From contig NZ_SNWW01000005.1 of assembly GCF_004362015.1 (NCBI RefSeq), positions 354,075-418,074 on the forward strand: a stretch of 64,000 nt of DNA. Reading direction: 5' to 3'. The number at the start of each line of letters is the position of its first letter. Within the stretch, counting starts at the first letter, position 1. The DNA comes from Flavobacterium chryseum. GTDB taxonomy: Bacteria > Bacteroidota > Bacteroidia > Flavobacteriales > Flavobacteriaceae. The notes under the pieces are model-generated. The model was not told the origin of the DNA. It saw only the letters and a list, made by a program, of their open reading frames with translations, and did not search any database. This document shows, one piece after another, positions 17,244-25,453 of the stretch. A program made the position numbers and the translations under genes.

Positions 17244-17262
17244 TGCGCAGTTATTTTGCGCA
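17244..17262. promoter_or_regulatory. Palindromic operator B (HD phosphohydrolase)
   Basis: TGCGCAGTTATTTTGCGCA has perfect 6-base TGCGCA arms. Its TTG (17256-17258) is the -33 element of the HD gene promoter, so a bound regulator would collide with polymerase there. Confidence 0.8.
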
Positions 17263-17285
17263 GTTAAAAAGAAATGTTATTTTTG
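17256..17285 (+). promoter_or_regulatory. Promoter of the HD phosphohydrolase gene
   Basis: TTG at 17256-17258, a 19-base spacer and TATTTTTG at 17278-17285 match the Bacteroidota consensus fully. The -7 element ends 13 bases before the ATG, so the leader is very short. Confidence 0.75.
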
Positions 17286-17298
17286 AGTAAAAAAGAAT

Positions 17299-17913
17299 AT
17301 GAACCTGAAGGAAAAATTCACGGAATTACTGACTGATATTGGTTTTGAAAAAAATGAAATCCAAAAAAATTGGCTGGATTTAGAAAAGGCATATTCTAAA
17401 AAATCAAGATATTATCACAACTTGACACATATAAAGAATATGGTTAAGAGTTTTGAATCTTATTCTGATAAACTTCAAAAGCGTAATGAAATATTATTTT
17501 CTATTTTTTATCACGATTATATTTATTCGAGCAGTAAAAAAGATAATGAACTCAAAAGTGCTGAATTTGCATTGTCTGTTTTGTCTGAAAATATTCAACT
17601 TGACAGAAAATTAGTTTTTGATGCCATTCTTGCGACACAACAACATCAAAAAAATATAGTTGAAGATATTAATTGGCTAATCGATTTTGATTTGAAGATT
17701 CTCGCCCGAGACTGGAATGAATATCAAATTTATTTTGAACAGATTCGAAAAGAATATCGCATTTATCCTGATTTTCTATACAAACCAGGACGCGCAAAAG
17801 CTTTAAAGCATTTTTTGGAAAATGATTTTATATTTCAAACCGAGGAATTCAGGAGTTTGTATGAAGAAAAAGCGAGATTGAATATTGAGAAAGAGATTTT
17901 GTTATTACAATAG
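17299..17913 (+). CDS. HD-superfamily metal-dependent phosphohydrolase
   Basis: 204 residues of the COG4339 type. Metal ligands are visible as YYHNLTHI (His40, His44) and FYHD (His72-Asp73), with a further Asp near 131-133 (LIDFDLKIL). Members are predicted phosphohydrolases of unknown substrate. It is divergent from the tRNA-like RNA and the hen1 operon and shares their operator palindrome, so I infer a role in processing phosphate or cyclic-phosphate RNA ends or a nucleotide signal. An HD phosphohydrolase fused to a polynucleotide kinase is known in another Bacteroidota repair enzyme (Runella HD-Pnk), but that is a different HD family. Confidence 0.8.
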   Translation: MNLKEKFTELLTDIGFEKNEIQKNWLDLEKAYSKKSRYYHNLTHIKNMVKSFESYSDKLQKRNEILFSIFYHDYIYSSSKKDNELKSAEFALSVLSENIQLDRKLVFDAILATQQHQKNIVEDINWLIDFDLKILARDWNEYQIYFEQIRKEYRIYPDFLYKPGRAKALKHFLENDFIFQTEEFRSLYEEKARLNIEKEILLLQ

Positions 17914-17928
17914 AAACATTGAAAAATA

Positions 17929-17980
17929 AAGACACGAAATCGCAAAGTTTTAATTTATTTACTTTGCGATTTCGTGTCTT
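17929..17980. repeat. Perfect 20-bp inverted repeat between convergent genes
   Basis: Arms 17929-17948 and 17961-17980 are exact reverse complements (AAGACACGAAATCGCAAAGT) around a 12-base AT loop. It separates the HD gene from the convergent SprF gene and probably ends both transcripts. It also belongs to the CGCAAAGTTT family of flavobacterial intergenic repeats. Confidence 0.75.
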
Positions 17981-18005
17981 AGTCTGAAATTATTTGATAT
18001 TGAAT

Positions 18006-19010
18006 TTAATTTTTGCCTTCGTAATTAGGACAGCCAAAGCATTTTTTTGCTAAGCTAAATTGATAGGTTAAAGAGAGTTCATAAATCCCACCGGTTTTTC
18101 CAATGTTAGTAGTATTTAAATCATAAGATAATCCCAATCGTAAATTTTCATATTGCAATCCGGTAAATAAGTTTACTGATGTTAGTAAATTCCCATTCAT
18201 TCCGTTTTTTGCCGGATTTGTAACAGCTGTTGCTCCAAAGAATATTTTTTCGAATAAAATCGAAGCTCCGAGATCTAATCGGTTATAACGGCCTTGCTGC
18301 ATGTAGTTTGAGGTTACAAAAAACTTGGTTTCATACGGCAACAATACTGCATCTATATAATCTGCAATAAGAAATTCATAACCGGCGCTTAAAGAGAAAA
18401 ATGTATTTAAAGGGACATTTCCTTCTGAACTAAAGGCGATATTTGGCTTGTTAAGGTGTTTCATCGAAAGTCCAATCCAGACTTCATCGGTATTGAAAAC
18501 CATTCCTGCCGAAACATCCAGAAAGTTCACTTTTCTATTTAGTAATATTGGATCCATCGAACTTGGGTTTATAACGCCCGTTCCTATATTAATTTGATCT
18601 TCTAATAATAAATTCTGAAATGCAAAAGATTTAATTCCGTAACCAACTTCAACTGCCGGCCTAAATTCCCAATAATCGTTTAATCGCACTTTGTAAGCAT
18701 AATTGGCATTGATTTCAGAAAAATTATAGCTTGTTACATTTTCTCTTTGATTTAAAAAACTGATACCAAAACCACTATTGATGTCATCACTCCAGGTATT
18801 TACGAATGCATAATCTGTATCTATTCTAAGATCAAGATCTGGCCATTGCTCGCGGTGAATGATACCTGCATAAGTGGTTTCCATAAAGCCTGAAAATCCT
18901 GGATTTAGCGTTTCGGGAATTAAAAAATATTGTGTAAAAATGGGATCCTGCGCTCTTGCCTGCGAAAAAAAGCAACATGTTATTATTATAAAAAATAGTT
19001 TTAATTTCAT
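18006..19010 (-). CDS. PorP/SprF family type IX secretion membrane protein
   Basis: 334 residues with a signal peptide (cleavage after SQARAQ) and the family opening DPIFTQYFLIPETLNPGFSG. Alternating beta strands run to the end, as in an outer-membrane barrel. SprF-type proteins are needed for secretion or surface attachment of their partner adhesin with a type B (CHU_C) sorting domain. That partner is encoded 15 bases upstream in the same direction, so the two form a standard adhesin-SprF pair. Confidence 0.92.
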   Translation of the reverse strand: MKLKLFFIIITCCFFSQARAQDPIFTQYFLIPETLNPGFSGFMETTYAGIIHREQWPDLDLRIDTDYAFVNTWSDDINSGFGISFLNQRENVTSYNFSEINANYAYKVRLNDYWEFRPAVEVGYGIKSFAFQNLLLEDQINIGTGVINPSSMDPILLNRKVNFLDVSAGMVFNTDEVWIGLSMKHLNKPNIAFSSEGNVPLNTFFSLSAGYEFLIADYIDAVLLPYETKFFVTSNYMQQGRYNRLDLGASILFEKIFFGATAVTNPAKNGMNGNLLTSVNLFTGLQYENLRLGLSYDLNTTNIGKTGGIYELSLTYQFSLAKKCFGCPNYEGKN

Positions 19011-19025
19011 TGTAAATCTTGTTGC

Positions 19026-21446
19026 TTATTTAATTAATGTGAAGGCTCCTTTTTCTGTAACCGTATGGTTGTAAAAGGTTTTTAAGGTAATTTTGTAATA
19101 ATAGTTACCGTTTTCGGCTTCTAAATCTTTTACCCTTCCATTCCATCCTCGAATATTAGTCCCGGTTTCTGAATATACAACTGCACCCCACGTATCAAAA
19201 ACGTCAAGCGTAATGTTAGACAATCCTAAAAATACAGGCGCAAAAGTGTCGTTAATGCCATCATTATTTGGTGTAAATGCATTTGGCATAATGATACTGT
19301 ATCCTTTTTCTACTTTTATCGTAGCGCTATAACTGTATTGACATCCAAAAGGATAATTTACCGTTTGTTTTATGGTATACGTTCCAACTCTTGTATAAAT
19401 ATGTTCCGGATTTTCTTCTGTTGAAAAATTACCATCTCCAAAATCCCATGATGTACTGGTAAAATCACCTGTCGCCAGATTTGTAAATTTCACGGGATCA
19501 TAAATAGAATATAAATCAAACATTTCTTTACCGTAAGAACTTGTTGCGAAATTGGCCTCACCTAAAACCGGTGTATCAACATTGTACGGATAATCGGCAG
19601 TACAGCCAAAACTATCTGTAACACTAAAAATGATTAAACCGTTATTTTCAGTATTCATAATTTCATTATTATCCCCACTAACAACACCGTCTGACCATGT
19701 TAAAGTATAAGGCGGAATTCCTCCTTTTACATGCCCAACGAAGGTTTGTTTTACAAATTTGGTATCGCAATTAAAATCGGTTAAAACTTCAATTGTTGGT
19801 GTCAATTGATCAAATCGGGTAATTTGCCAGGTTTCTGATTGTTTACAGCCATTAGTATCTGTTACTACAACAGTATAATTTCCGGGTACAAGATTTACTA
19901 AATCTTCGGTTCTTTGCCCGTTCGACCAACTGTATGTGTAAGGCTGTGTACCTCCTGTTACTACCAAATTGATAGCGCCAGTATCGGCTCTGACACAATC
20001 TAGCGGATTAAAAACATCTCCTCTAATTTCCAGCAATAAAGGTTCTACAATTTCAAAAGTTTCTTTAATTACGCAATTCTTGGCATCTGTAATAGTTACA
20101 GAATACTTTCCTTTTCCAATGTTATTTCTTTCAATTCCTGCGGTTGCATCATCATCCCAAACGAGTTTAACCGGAGTTTTACCTCCCACAAGATTTAAAC
20201 GGATATGTGCATCTTTTTGACCAAAACAAGTAATTTGTTTTACATCCGGATTTATAGTAAAAACAGGTGCATTATCAATGATAATAGTAAATACTTTTGG
20301 GCAGCCTAATGAATCTGTAATTGTAATAATGTAAGTTCCGGCAGATAAGTTATTTTGTACCATTCCTGTACCTAAATTACTCCATTTTATAATATAAGGA
20401 TCTCCGGTGGCAAACGGAACTCCTCCTGTAATACTATTTATGGTAATCGATGCGTTAGCATCATTATAACATGCTATTTCAGTTTTGCTAGCATTCAATT
20501 TTATCTCGTCATTTTGAAGTAAAACAACTTGTAAATTATCAGTACAACCAGAATTATCAGTAACGGTTAAGTTGTAAGTTCCTGCAAATAAATTTCTCGG
20601 ATTCTGAACGGTACTTGTATATCCGTTTGGTCCTGTCCATCTGTATCTGTAATTGAAAACGCCCGGAGAAGTTTCGGTAAATCTACCGCCAACTGTTTTT
20701 ACATTAATTTCTCCTGTAGAGTATCCGTAGCACAAAATATTAACCTGACTTACATAAGTTAGTTCTAATAATGGCGGTTCAATTATAGTGAAACTTCTTT
20801 TTAATATATCACAGCTATTTACTTCTGTAATGGTTACATCATATTTTCCAGGTGCCAAATTACTGAGATTACCAGAATTAACCGGATATGCAATTCCATC
20901 TTTAAACCATTCATATTTATATGGTACTGTTCCTCCGGTTACGCCAACATTAATTCTTCCATCATTTAAACCAAAACAGGTGATGTCTGTTTTAGATTCC
21001 TGAAAAATTTGAAATTTACCCGGTTCACTAACATAAAAAGTTTTTACAAAAGGACATTTCCCGTTATCAGTAACCCTTAAATTGTAAGAACCCATTTTTA
21101 AATTAGAAATATTTTGATCTGAACTTGTAAATCCGTTAGGACCAGTCCAGGCAAATGTGTACGGATTTCCTGTCGGGAAAGGAATTCCTCCAGCAACCGT
21201 TATTGCTATTGCTCCGTCGCTTAATCCAAAACAGGTAACCGTTTTTATAGTTTCAACCACTTTTATTAAAGGATCAACCGTAACGGTAATTGTAAAATCA
21301 GGTCCCGGACAAACTTTTGATATCGGTGATATTGTGTATGTAACTGTAGCAGGACTATTGGTATTATTCGTTAAGTACTGACTAATTGTTGTTACAGGAC
21401 TTCCTTGAGCATTGGCTCCACTTACCGCGCCCGGAGGAGAAACCAC
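19026..21446 (-). CDS. C-terminal part of a frameshifted gliding-motility-type adhesin (SprB repeats, PKD, CHU_C)
   Basis: 806 residues from the first ATG, but that ATG is internal: the frame stays open upstream to about 21579, directly behind the N-terminal part. Repeated units of about 85 residues with TCFGLSDGAI..., GGTPPYTYSWS and PGNYTVTVTDxxGC are SprB-type repeats. A PKD domain (SWDFGDGNFSTEENPEHIY) and a C-terminal gliding-motility-associated/T9SS type B domain (MPNAFTPNNDGINDTF) follow. It would be a cell-surface adhesin exported by T9SS with the adjacent SprF-like protein. On its own this piece has no signal peptide. Confidence 0.85.
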   Translation of the reverse strand: MVSPPGAVSGANAQGSPVTTISQYLTNNTNSPATVTYTISPISKVCPGPDFTITVTVDPLIKVVETIKTVTCFGLSDGAIAITVAGGIPFPTGNPYTFAWTGPNGFTSSDQNISNLKMGSYNLRVTDNGKCPFVKTFYVSEPGKFQIFQESKTDITCFGLNDGRINVGVTGGTVPYKYEWFKDGIAYPVNSGNLSNLAPGKYDVTITEVNSCDILKRSFTIIEPPLLELTYVSQVNILCYGYSTGEINVKTVGGRFTETSPGVFNYRYRWTGPNGYTSTVQNPRNLFAGTYNLTVTDNSGCTDNLQVVLLQNDEIKLNASKTEIACYNDANASITINSITGGVPFATGDPYIIKWSNLGTGMVQNNLSAGTYIITITDSLGCPKVFTIIIDNAPVFTINPDVKQITCFGQKDAHIRLNLVGGKTPVKLVWDDDATAGIERNNIGKGKYSVTITDAKNCVIKETFEIVEPLLLEIRGDVFNPLDCVRADTGAINLVVTGGTQPYTYSWSNGQRTEDLVNLVPGNYTVVVTDTNGCKQSETWQITRFDQLTPTIEVLTDFNCDTKFVKQTFVGHVKGGIPPYTLTWSDGVVSGDNNEIMNTENNGLIIFSVTDSFGCTADYPYNVDTPVLGEANFATSSYGKEMFDLYSIYDPVKFTNLATGDFTSTSWDFGDGNFSTEENPEHIYTRVGTYTIKQTVNYPFGCQYSYSATIKVEKGYSIIMPNAFTPNNDGINDTFAPVFLGLSNITLDVFDTWGAVVYSETGTNIRGWNGRVKDLEAENGNYYYKITLKTFYNHTVTEKGAFTLIK

Positions 21447-21553
21447 AGGCGTAGGCCATATATAAGTTGTTCCCGCAGGTACATTATCAATTCCGTTTGT
21501 AAAAGGTGTAACCTGAAAAGAAGAGCCACTACAAATTTGTAACGTTTTTGGCG

Positions 21554-23428
21554 TTATAATAGGAGAAGAACGGTATTAACCGAAAACTTCCTTCTTGCCT
21601 CAGTAGTTCCGCAACTATTGGTAACGGCAAAAATTGCTTCGTAATCACCACTTATTGTATAGTTTATTGGTCCTGGATCGAGAGATGTAGATGTTGACGG
21701 TGTTCCTCCTGGAAAGGTCCACAAATAACTTATCTCATTAGCGGGAGAACAAGTTTGTTCTACTTTGCCGACAGGCAATATTGTCGCTGATTTACAAAAA
21801 TCTGAAATAGGATCTAACGTTACAACTGGTGGTTTTTTTACCTGTATTACTTTTTCAATAGTCCTTGCATTTATTCCACACGTATTCCAAGCTGAGAGTC
21901 TCACATAATATGTACCTGGTGTCACAAAATTAAAAACCGGATTTTTAGATGTATAACCGGTGCCATCTGTAAAATACCATTGTCCCATTCCTGATCCTGG
22001 ATATGTTTCTTTACCACAGAATCCATCATTGTAATGATAAACTTCCCATCTATAATTTTCCGCACCACAACTTAAACTTGTATCTGTGGTATTAGTCATT
22101 TGAAGATTACTTGAAGCACAAGCATTACCAAAAGTAAAATCTGGTTGTAATATAGGTTCTACACATATATATTGTGGAGGTGGTGTTATTCCGACTCCGC
22201 AAGGTGTAGTAGCACTCAATGTAACGGGATATTTACCCGGTTTTGTATAGACGTGATAAGGATTAACTTCTCTGGATGTTGTTCCGTCACCAAAATCCCA
22301 GGTATAAACATTTAAAGTACTACAACCATTAGTATAACCTGCATAAGTCGAATTACTAAAAGATACTCCGTAATTAACACATGCCACAGCTGGCACATAA
22401 TAACTTATCTGCGGAACATCTAAAATAATAATAGGCCCGGCATTAAGATACGTGCTTCCGCAAGAGGTTGTTATCGTTAAATTGACTGTACTTCCATTCG
22501 TGTCACAATTAGCTCTTGTATATTTATGAGGAATAGGAAAATTTTGAGAAGCCTGAGGATTTAATTTATTATAATATACAGAGCTTTCTAATTGCGCCTG
22601 AGTGTAACTTTGATAACTACCATCTCCGTAACTAACCTGATAATTTGTATCTGAAGGATTTAATCCCCAGGCACCAATTGCAAAATCCATTGGAGCAACA
22701 GGTACACATAAATTGGTTGTATTACCCGGAGCTATAAGGGCTCCAATTGGGTTATTGGAGTTTTTAACTACATAAGTAATAGAATTGCTGCAACTATTAA
22801 TTCCGTTTGCAGTTATCACCATATTAAAAGAACCCAATTTTTGGTATTCATGCGATTTCGGAAAAGTAACATTTGCCTCAGAAGTTCCATCTCCCCAGTC
22901 TACACTATATGCTGTTATACAACCAACTGAATTAGAATTATTTCCAACATTAATGGTGTATTTAGGATTCGAGTTATTATCACCGCATCTTTCAAAAGGT
23001 TTGTTTGATCCGGCATTATTCTGATCTACAAACTTTAAATCTGGTTTCTGTTTTACAGAGACAGTTATTGTTTTCATGTTTACTTCACCGTTAGCATCTG
23101 TAACGGTTAGTGTCACATTAAAATTCTGAAAACCACAACCTAACGCTGTGTAACTATGACTTGGACTAGTTTCTGTTGAATTAGGTGTTCCATCTCCAAA
23201 ATTCCATACATATTTAAATGGGCCAACACCACCAATAATGGGAGTAAACGTAACCGGAGTTCCGGAACAGGCACCATCATTTGTAAAATTAAAATCTACA
23301 GTGGGCGGAACAATAAGAGTGATATTGCAATCATGAATCAGCTTATTTTCTTCGGTTTTATTAAAACCATAAACTGATGTACTAAGTATTAAAACAATAT
23401 ATAGGTGTAATAAGTAGAGTTTCCTCAT
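21554..23428 (-). CDS. N-terminal part of the same adhesin: signal peptide and PKD domains (frameshifted)
   Basis: 624 residues beginning with a signal peptide (MRKLYLLHLYIVLILSTSVYG). Several PKD domains follow, recognisable by WNFGDGTPNSTETSPSHSY, DWGDGTSEANVTFPKSHEY and WDFGDGTTSREVNPYHVY. The last residues (VNTVLLLL) end at a stop at 21554. The minus-1 frame at that point continues as SSPIITPKTLQICSGSSF into the downstream adhesin part, which is the usual next unit in such proteins. One missing base near 21560-21578 would explain the split. The intact protein would be about 1,470 residues. Either a real phase or decay mutation or a sequencing error. Confidence 0.85.
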   Translation of the reverse strand: MRKLYLLHLYIVLILSTSVYGFNKTEENKLIHDCNITLIVPPTVDFNFTNDGACSGTPVTFTPIIGGVGPFKYVWNFGDGTPNSTETSPSHSYTALGCGFQNFNVTLTVTDANGEVNMKTITVSVKQKPDLKFVDQNNAGSNKPFERCGDNNSNPKYTINVGNNSNSVGCITAYSVDWGDGTSEANVTFPKSHEYQKLGSFNMVITANGINSCSNSITYVVKNSNNPIGALIAPGNTTNLCVPVAPMDFAIGAWGLNPSDTNYQVSYGDGSYQSYTQAQLESSVYYNKLNPQASQNFPIPHKYTRANCDTNGSTVNLTITTSCGSTYLNAGPIIILDVPQISYYVPAVACVNYGVSFSNSTYAGYTNGCSTLNVYTWDFGDGTTSREVNPYHVYTKPGKYPVTLSATTPCGVGITPPPQYICVEPILQPDFTFGNACASSNLQMTNTTDTSLSCGAENYRWEVYHYNDGFCGKETYPGSGMGQWYFTDGTGYTSKNPVFNFVTPGTYYVRLSAWNTCGINARTIEKVIQVKKPPVVTLDPISDFCKSATILPVGKVEQTCSPANEISYLWTFPGGTPSTSTSLDPGPINYTISGDYEAIFAVTNSCGTTEARRKFSVNTVLLLL

Positions 23429-23523
23429 AGAAAAGAATTTGTTTTTGAGGCGTAAAAGTATATGTTTTTTTTAAACAAAAAAATAGTACAAATACGCGTT
23501 TTAAAAAGAAGTCAAGAATCAAA

Positions 23524-23542
23524 TACGCAACTATTTTGCGTA
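23524..23542. promoter_or_regulatory. Palindromic operator A (WYL regulator)
   Basis: TACGCAACTATTTTGCGTA is a perfect 7-base inverted repeat with a 5-base centre. Its TTG (23536-23538) is the -33 element of the WYL gene. It is nearly identical to operators B and C, which suggests autoregulation and control of the repair cassette. Confidence 0.8.
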
Positions 23543-23565
23543 GTATTATAAAAAGTGTATTTTTA
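23536..23565 (+). promoter_or_regulatory. Promoter of the WYL regulator gene
   Basis: TTG (23536-23538), a 19-base spacer and TATTTTTA (23558-23565), one base off consensus. This is the same geometry as the HD gene promoter. A leader of about 110 bases follows. Confidence 0.65.
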
Positions 23566-23679
23566 GCACTTAAGCTTTCAAATGAAAAAAAAATTGCTTG
23601 AAAAATATTTTAAAAAAATTACACAAAAAACAAAAACATAAGATTTTATTTACCAGTCAATGTAAAAAAATATTAAAAT

Positions 23680-24693
23680 ATGTCACAAAATAAAAATGCC
23701 TTAATCCGCTATAAAACAATCGACAAATGTCTTCAGAATAAGTACCGAACATGGACATTAGAAGATTTGATCGAATGCTGTTCTGAAGCTTTGTTTGAAT
23801 ATGAAGGACGCGAAAATTCAATCAGCAAACGAACCATTCAGATGGATATTCAGTTAATGCGAAGTGAAAAACTGGGCTACAATGCGCCAATCGTTGTCTA
23901 TGATAAAAAGTATTATAAATATGACGATGATGAATTTACGATAACAGATATTCCGTTAACGGAAACTGACATGAATGTTTTAACTGAAACGGTTTCGATG
24001 TTAAAGCAGTTTAAAGACTTTTCTCTTTTTAATGATGTATCTGATATTCTGCAGCGTTTGGAAGATAAAATCTACGCCGAAAAATCGCATACCAAACCTG
24101 TTATTTATTTGGATAAAAACGAAAACTTAAAAGGGCTTCATTATTTAGATGAAATTTATCAGGCCATTATCAAAAAGGTTGCGCTTGTCATTACTTATAA
24201 ATCTTTTAAATCAATAGAAGAGAGCAAATTTCATTTTCATCCTTTTATTTTAAAGGAGTTTAATAATCGTTGGTTTTTAGTGGGAAAGAAAAAAGGATCT
24301 CAACCTATTGCCAATTTAGCGCTCGACAGAATTATTTCGATTGATTATGATTTTAATCTTCCTTACTTAGAAGAAGATTTTGATGCTGATTTGTTTTATA
24401 AAAATGTAATTGGTGTGACTGTAAATACAGGTTTACAACCCCGAAGAATCGAACTTTGGATTGATGCTGAAAATGCTCCTTATGTTTTAACCAAACCATT
24501 ACATCATACTCAAAGGCTGATTCAGGAAAACGAAGACAAAAGTGTAATCGTTCATTTGTTCATTACTCCAAACTATGAAATGGAACGCCTTTTACTTGGA
24601 TTTGGTAGTGGAATTGAAATTCTGAGACCTGAAAATTTAAGAAACCGTATGAAAAAAACGCTTCAGAATGCATTGGCAAAATATGAAGAGTAA
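23680..24693 (+). CDS. WYL-domain transcriptional regulator
   Basis: 337 residues. The N-terminal third is a helix-turn-helix region (RYKTIDKCLQNKYRTWTLEDL...SKRTIQMDIQLMRSE). The middle is a WYL domain (VALVITYKSF...HPFILKEFNNRWFLVGKKKG...LDRIISI), followed by a WCX-type C-terminal region. WYL regulators often control phage-defence and nucleic-acid-repair operons and are thought to sense nucleic acids or nucleotides. The perfect palindrome A overlaps its promoter, and the same palindrome occurs at hen1 and the HD gene. I infer it regulates the RNA-repair cassette. An adhesin/SprF pair now separates it from its proposed targets. Confidence 0.9.
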   Translation: MSQNKNALIRYKTIDKCLQNKYRTWTLEDLIECCSEALFEYEGRENSISKRTIQMDIQLMRSEKLGYNAPIVVYDKKYYKYDDDEFTITDIPLTETDMNVLTETVSMLKQFKDFSLFNDVSDILQRLEDKIYAEKSHTKPVIYLDKNENLKGLHYLDEIYQAIIKKVALVITYKSFKSIEESKFHFHPFILKEFNNRWFLVGKKKGSQPIANLALDRIISIDYDFNLPYLEEDFDADLFYKNVIGVTVNTGLQPRRIELWIDAENAPYVLTKPLHHTQRLIQENEDKSVIVHLFITPNYEMERLLLGFGSGIEILRPENLRNRMKKTLQNALAKYEE

Positions 24694-24888
24694 ATTTTAT
24701 TCGTATTCAAACAAGGTATTTTTTACATAATAAATAATTTAGAACAAACTGAGAATCAAAAATCCTTTTTTAAGCTTCTAATTTTGATAAATTCTAAAAA
24801 AAGAATAGTATATTTCAATTAAAATTAACCATAAACCGCTCTATTTCAGAGACATTTTTTTATTAACCAAAAATTTATTAGAAAATTA

Positions 24889-24900
24889 TATGCGTGCATA
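24889..24900. promoter_or_regulatory. Putative MarR operator
   Basis: TATGCGTGCATA is a perfect 12-base palindrome 13 bases before the -7 element of marR, where a -33 box would be expected and is missing. It is a reasonable autoregulatory site for the MarR protein of the fad operon. Confidence 0.45.
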
Positions 24901-24912
24901 GTATTTTTTGAT

Positions 24913-24920
24913 TATATTTG
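24913..24920 (+). promoter_or_regulatory. -7 element of the marR-fad operon
   Basis: TATATTTG, an exact consensus match, ends 18 bases before the marR ATG at 24939. No TTG lies at the right distance upstream. Confidence 0.55.
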
Positions 24921-24938
24921 AAATCGATATAGTTACCT

Positions 24939-25397
24939 ATGAAAGACAAAACAATAGATTATATTTTGAGAGCTACATGGCAGGCTGTTTCAAGAATGTA
25001 TAACGAAGAAGCCGCAAAATACGATGCCACAATGGCCACCGGATTTGCTCTTTTAAGTATAGATAAGGAAGAGGGAACTCCGTCTACCGCTTTAGGCCCA
25101 AGAATGGGAATGGAAGCTACCAGTTTAACCAGAACATTAAAATCGATGGAAGACAAAGGTTTAATTGTTCGCAAGAAAAATCCAAGTGACGGACGCGGTG
25201 TTCTAATATACTTAACAGAATTTGGAAAGGAAAAAAGAGATTTATCTAAAAACACGGTTCTGAAATTTAATGAAACCGTTAGAAAACATGTTTCAGACGA
25301 AAAATTAAAACATTTTATTGAAGTTTCGGAAATTATCAATGAATTGATTCAGGACAAAAACATATTTAATCACACAGAAAAATTAGAAAATGAATAA
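24939..25397 (+). CDS. MarR family regulator of the fad operon
   Basis: 152 residues with a winged helix: the recognition helix region GPRMGMEATSLTRTLKSMEDKGLI, then the wing RKKNPSDGRGVLIYLTEFGK. It precedes fadN by 56 bases with no terminator or promoter seen between them, so it is probably the first gene of the fad operon and its local, acyl-CoA-responsive repressor. That ligand is inferred from position. Confidence 0.88.
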   Translation: MKDKTIDYILRATWQAVSRMYNEEAAKYDATMATGFALLSIDKEEGTPSTALGPRMGMEATSLTRTLKSMEDKGLIVRKKNPSDGRGVLIYLTEFGKEKRDLSKNTVLKFNETVRKHVSDEKLKHFIEVSEIINELIQDKNIFNHTEKLENE

Positions 25398-25453
25398 CCT
25401 TATTTTCTAAGACAAATCAGATTCCATACAAAAAAACAAAATATTAACTACTT

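Noticed and set aside
8642..17913. Ro60/TROVE, SPFH/Band-7 or RtcB components of other RNA-repair systems
   Set aside because: Looked for in all frames of this region; none is present.
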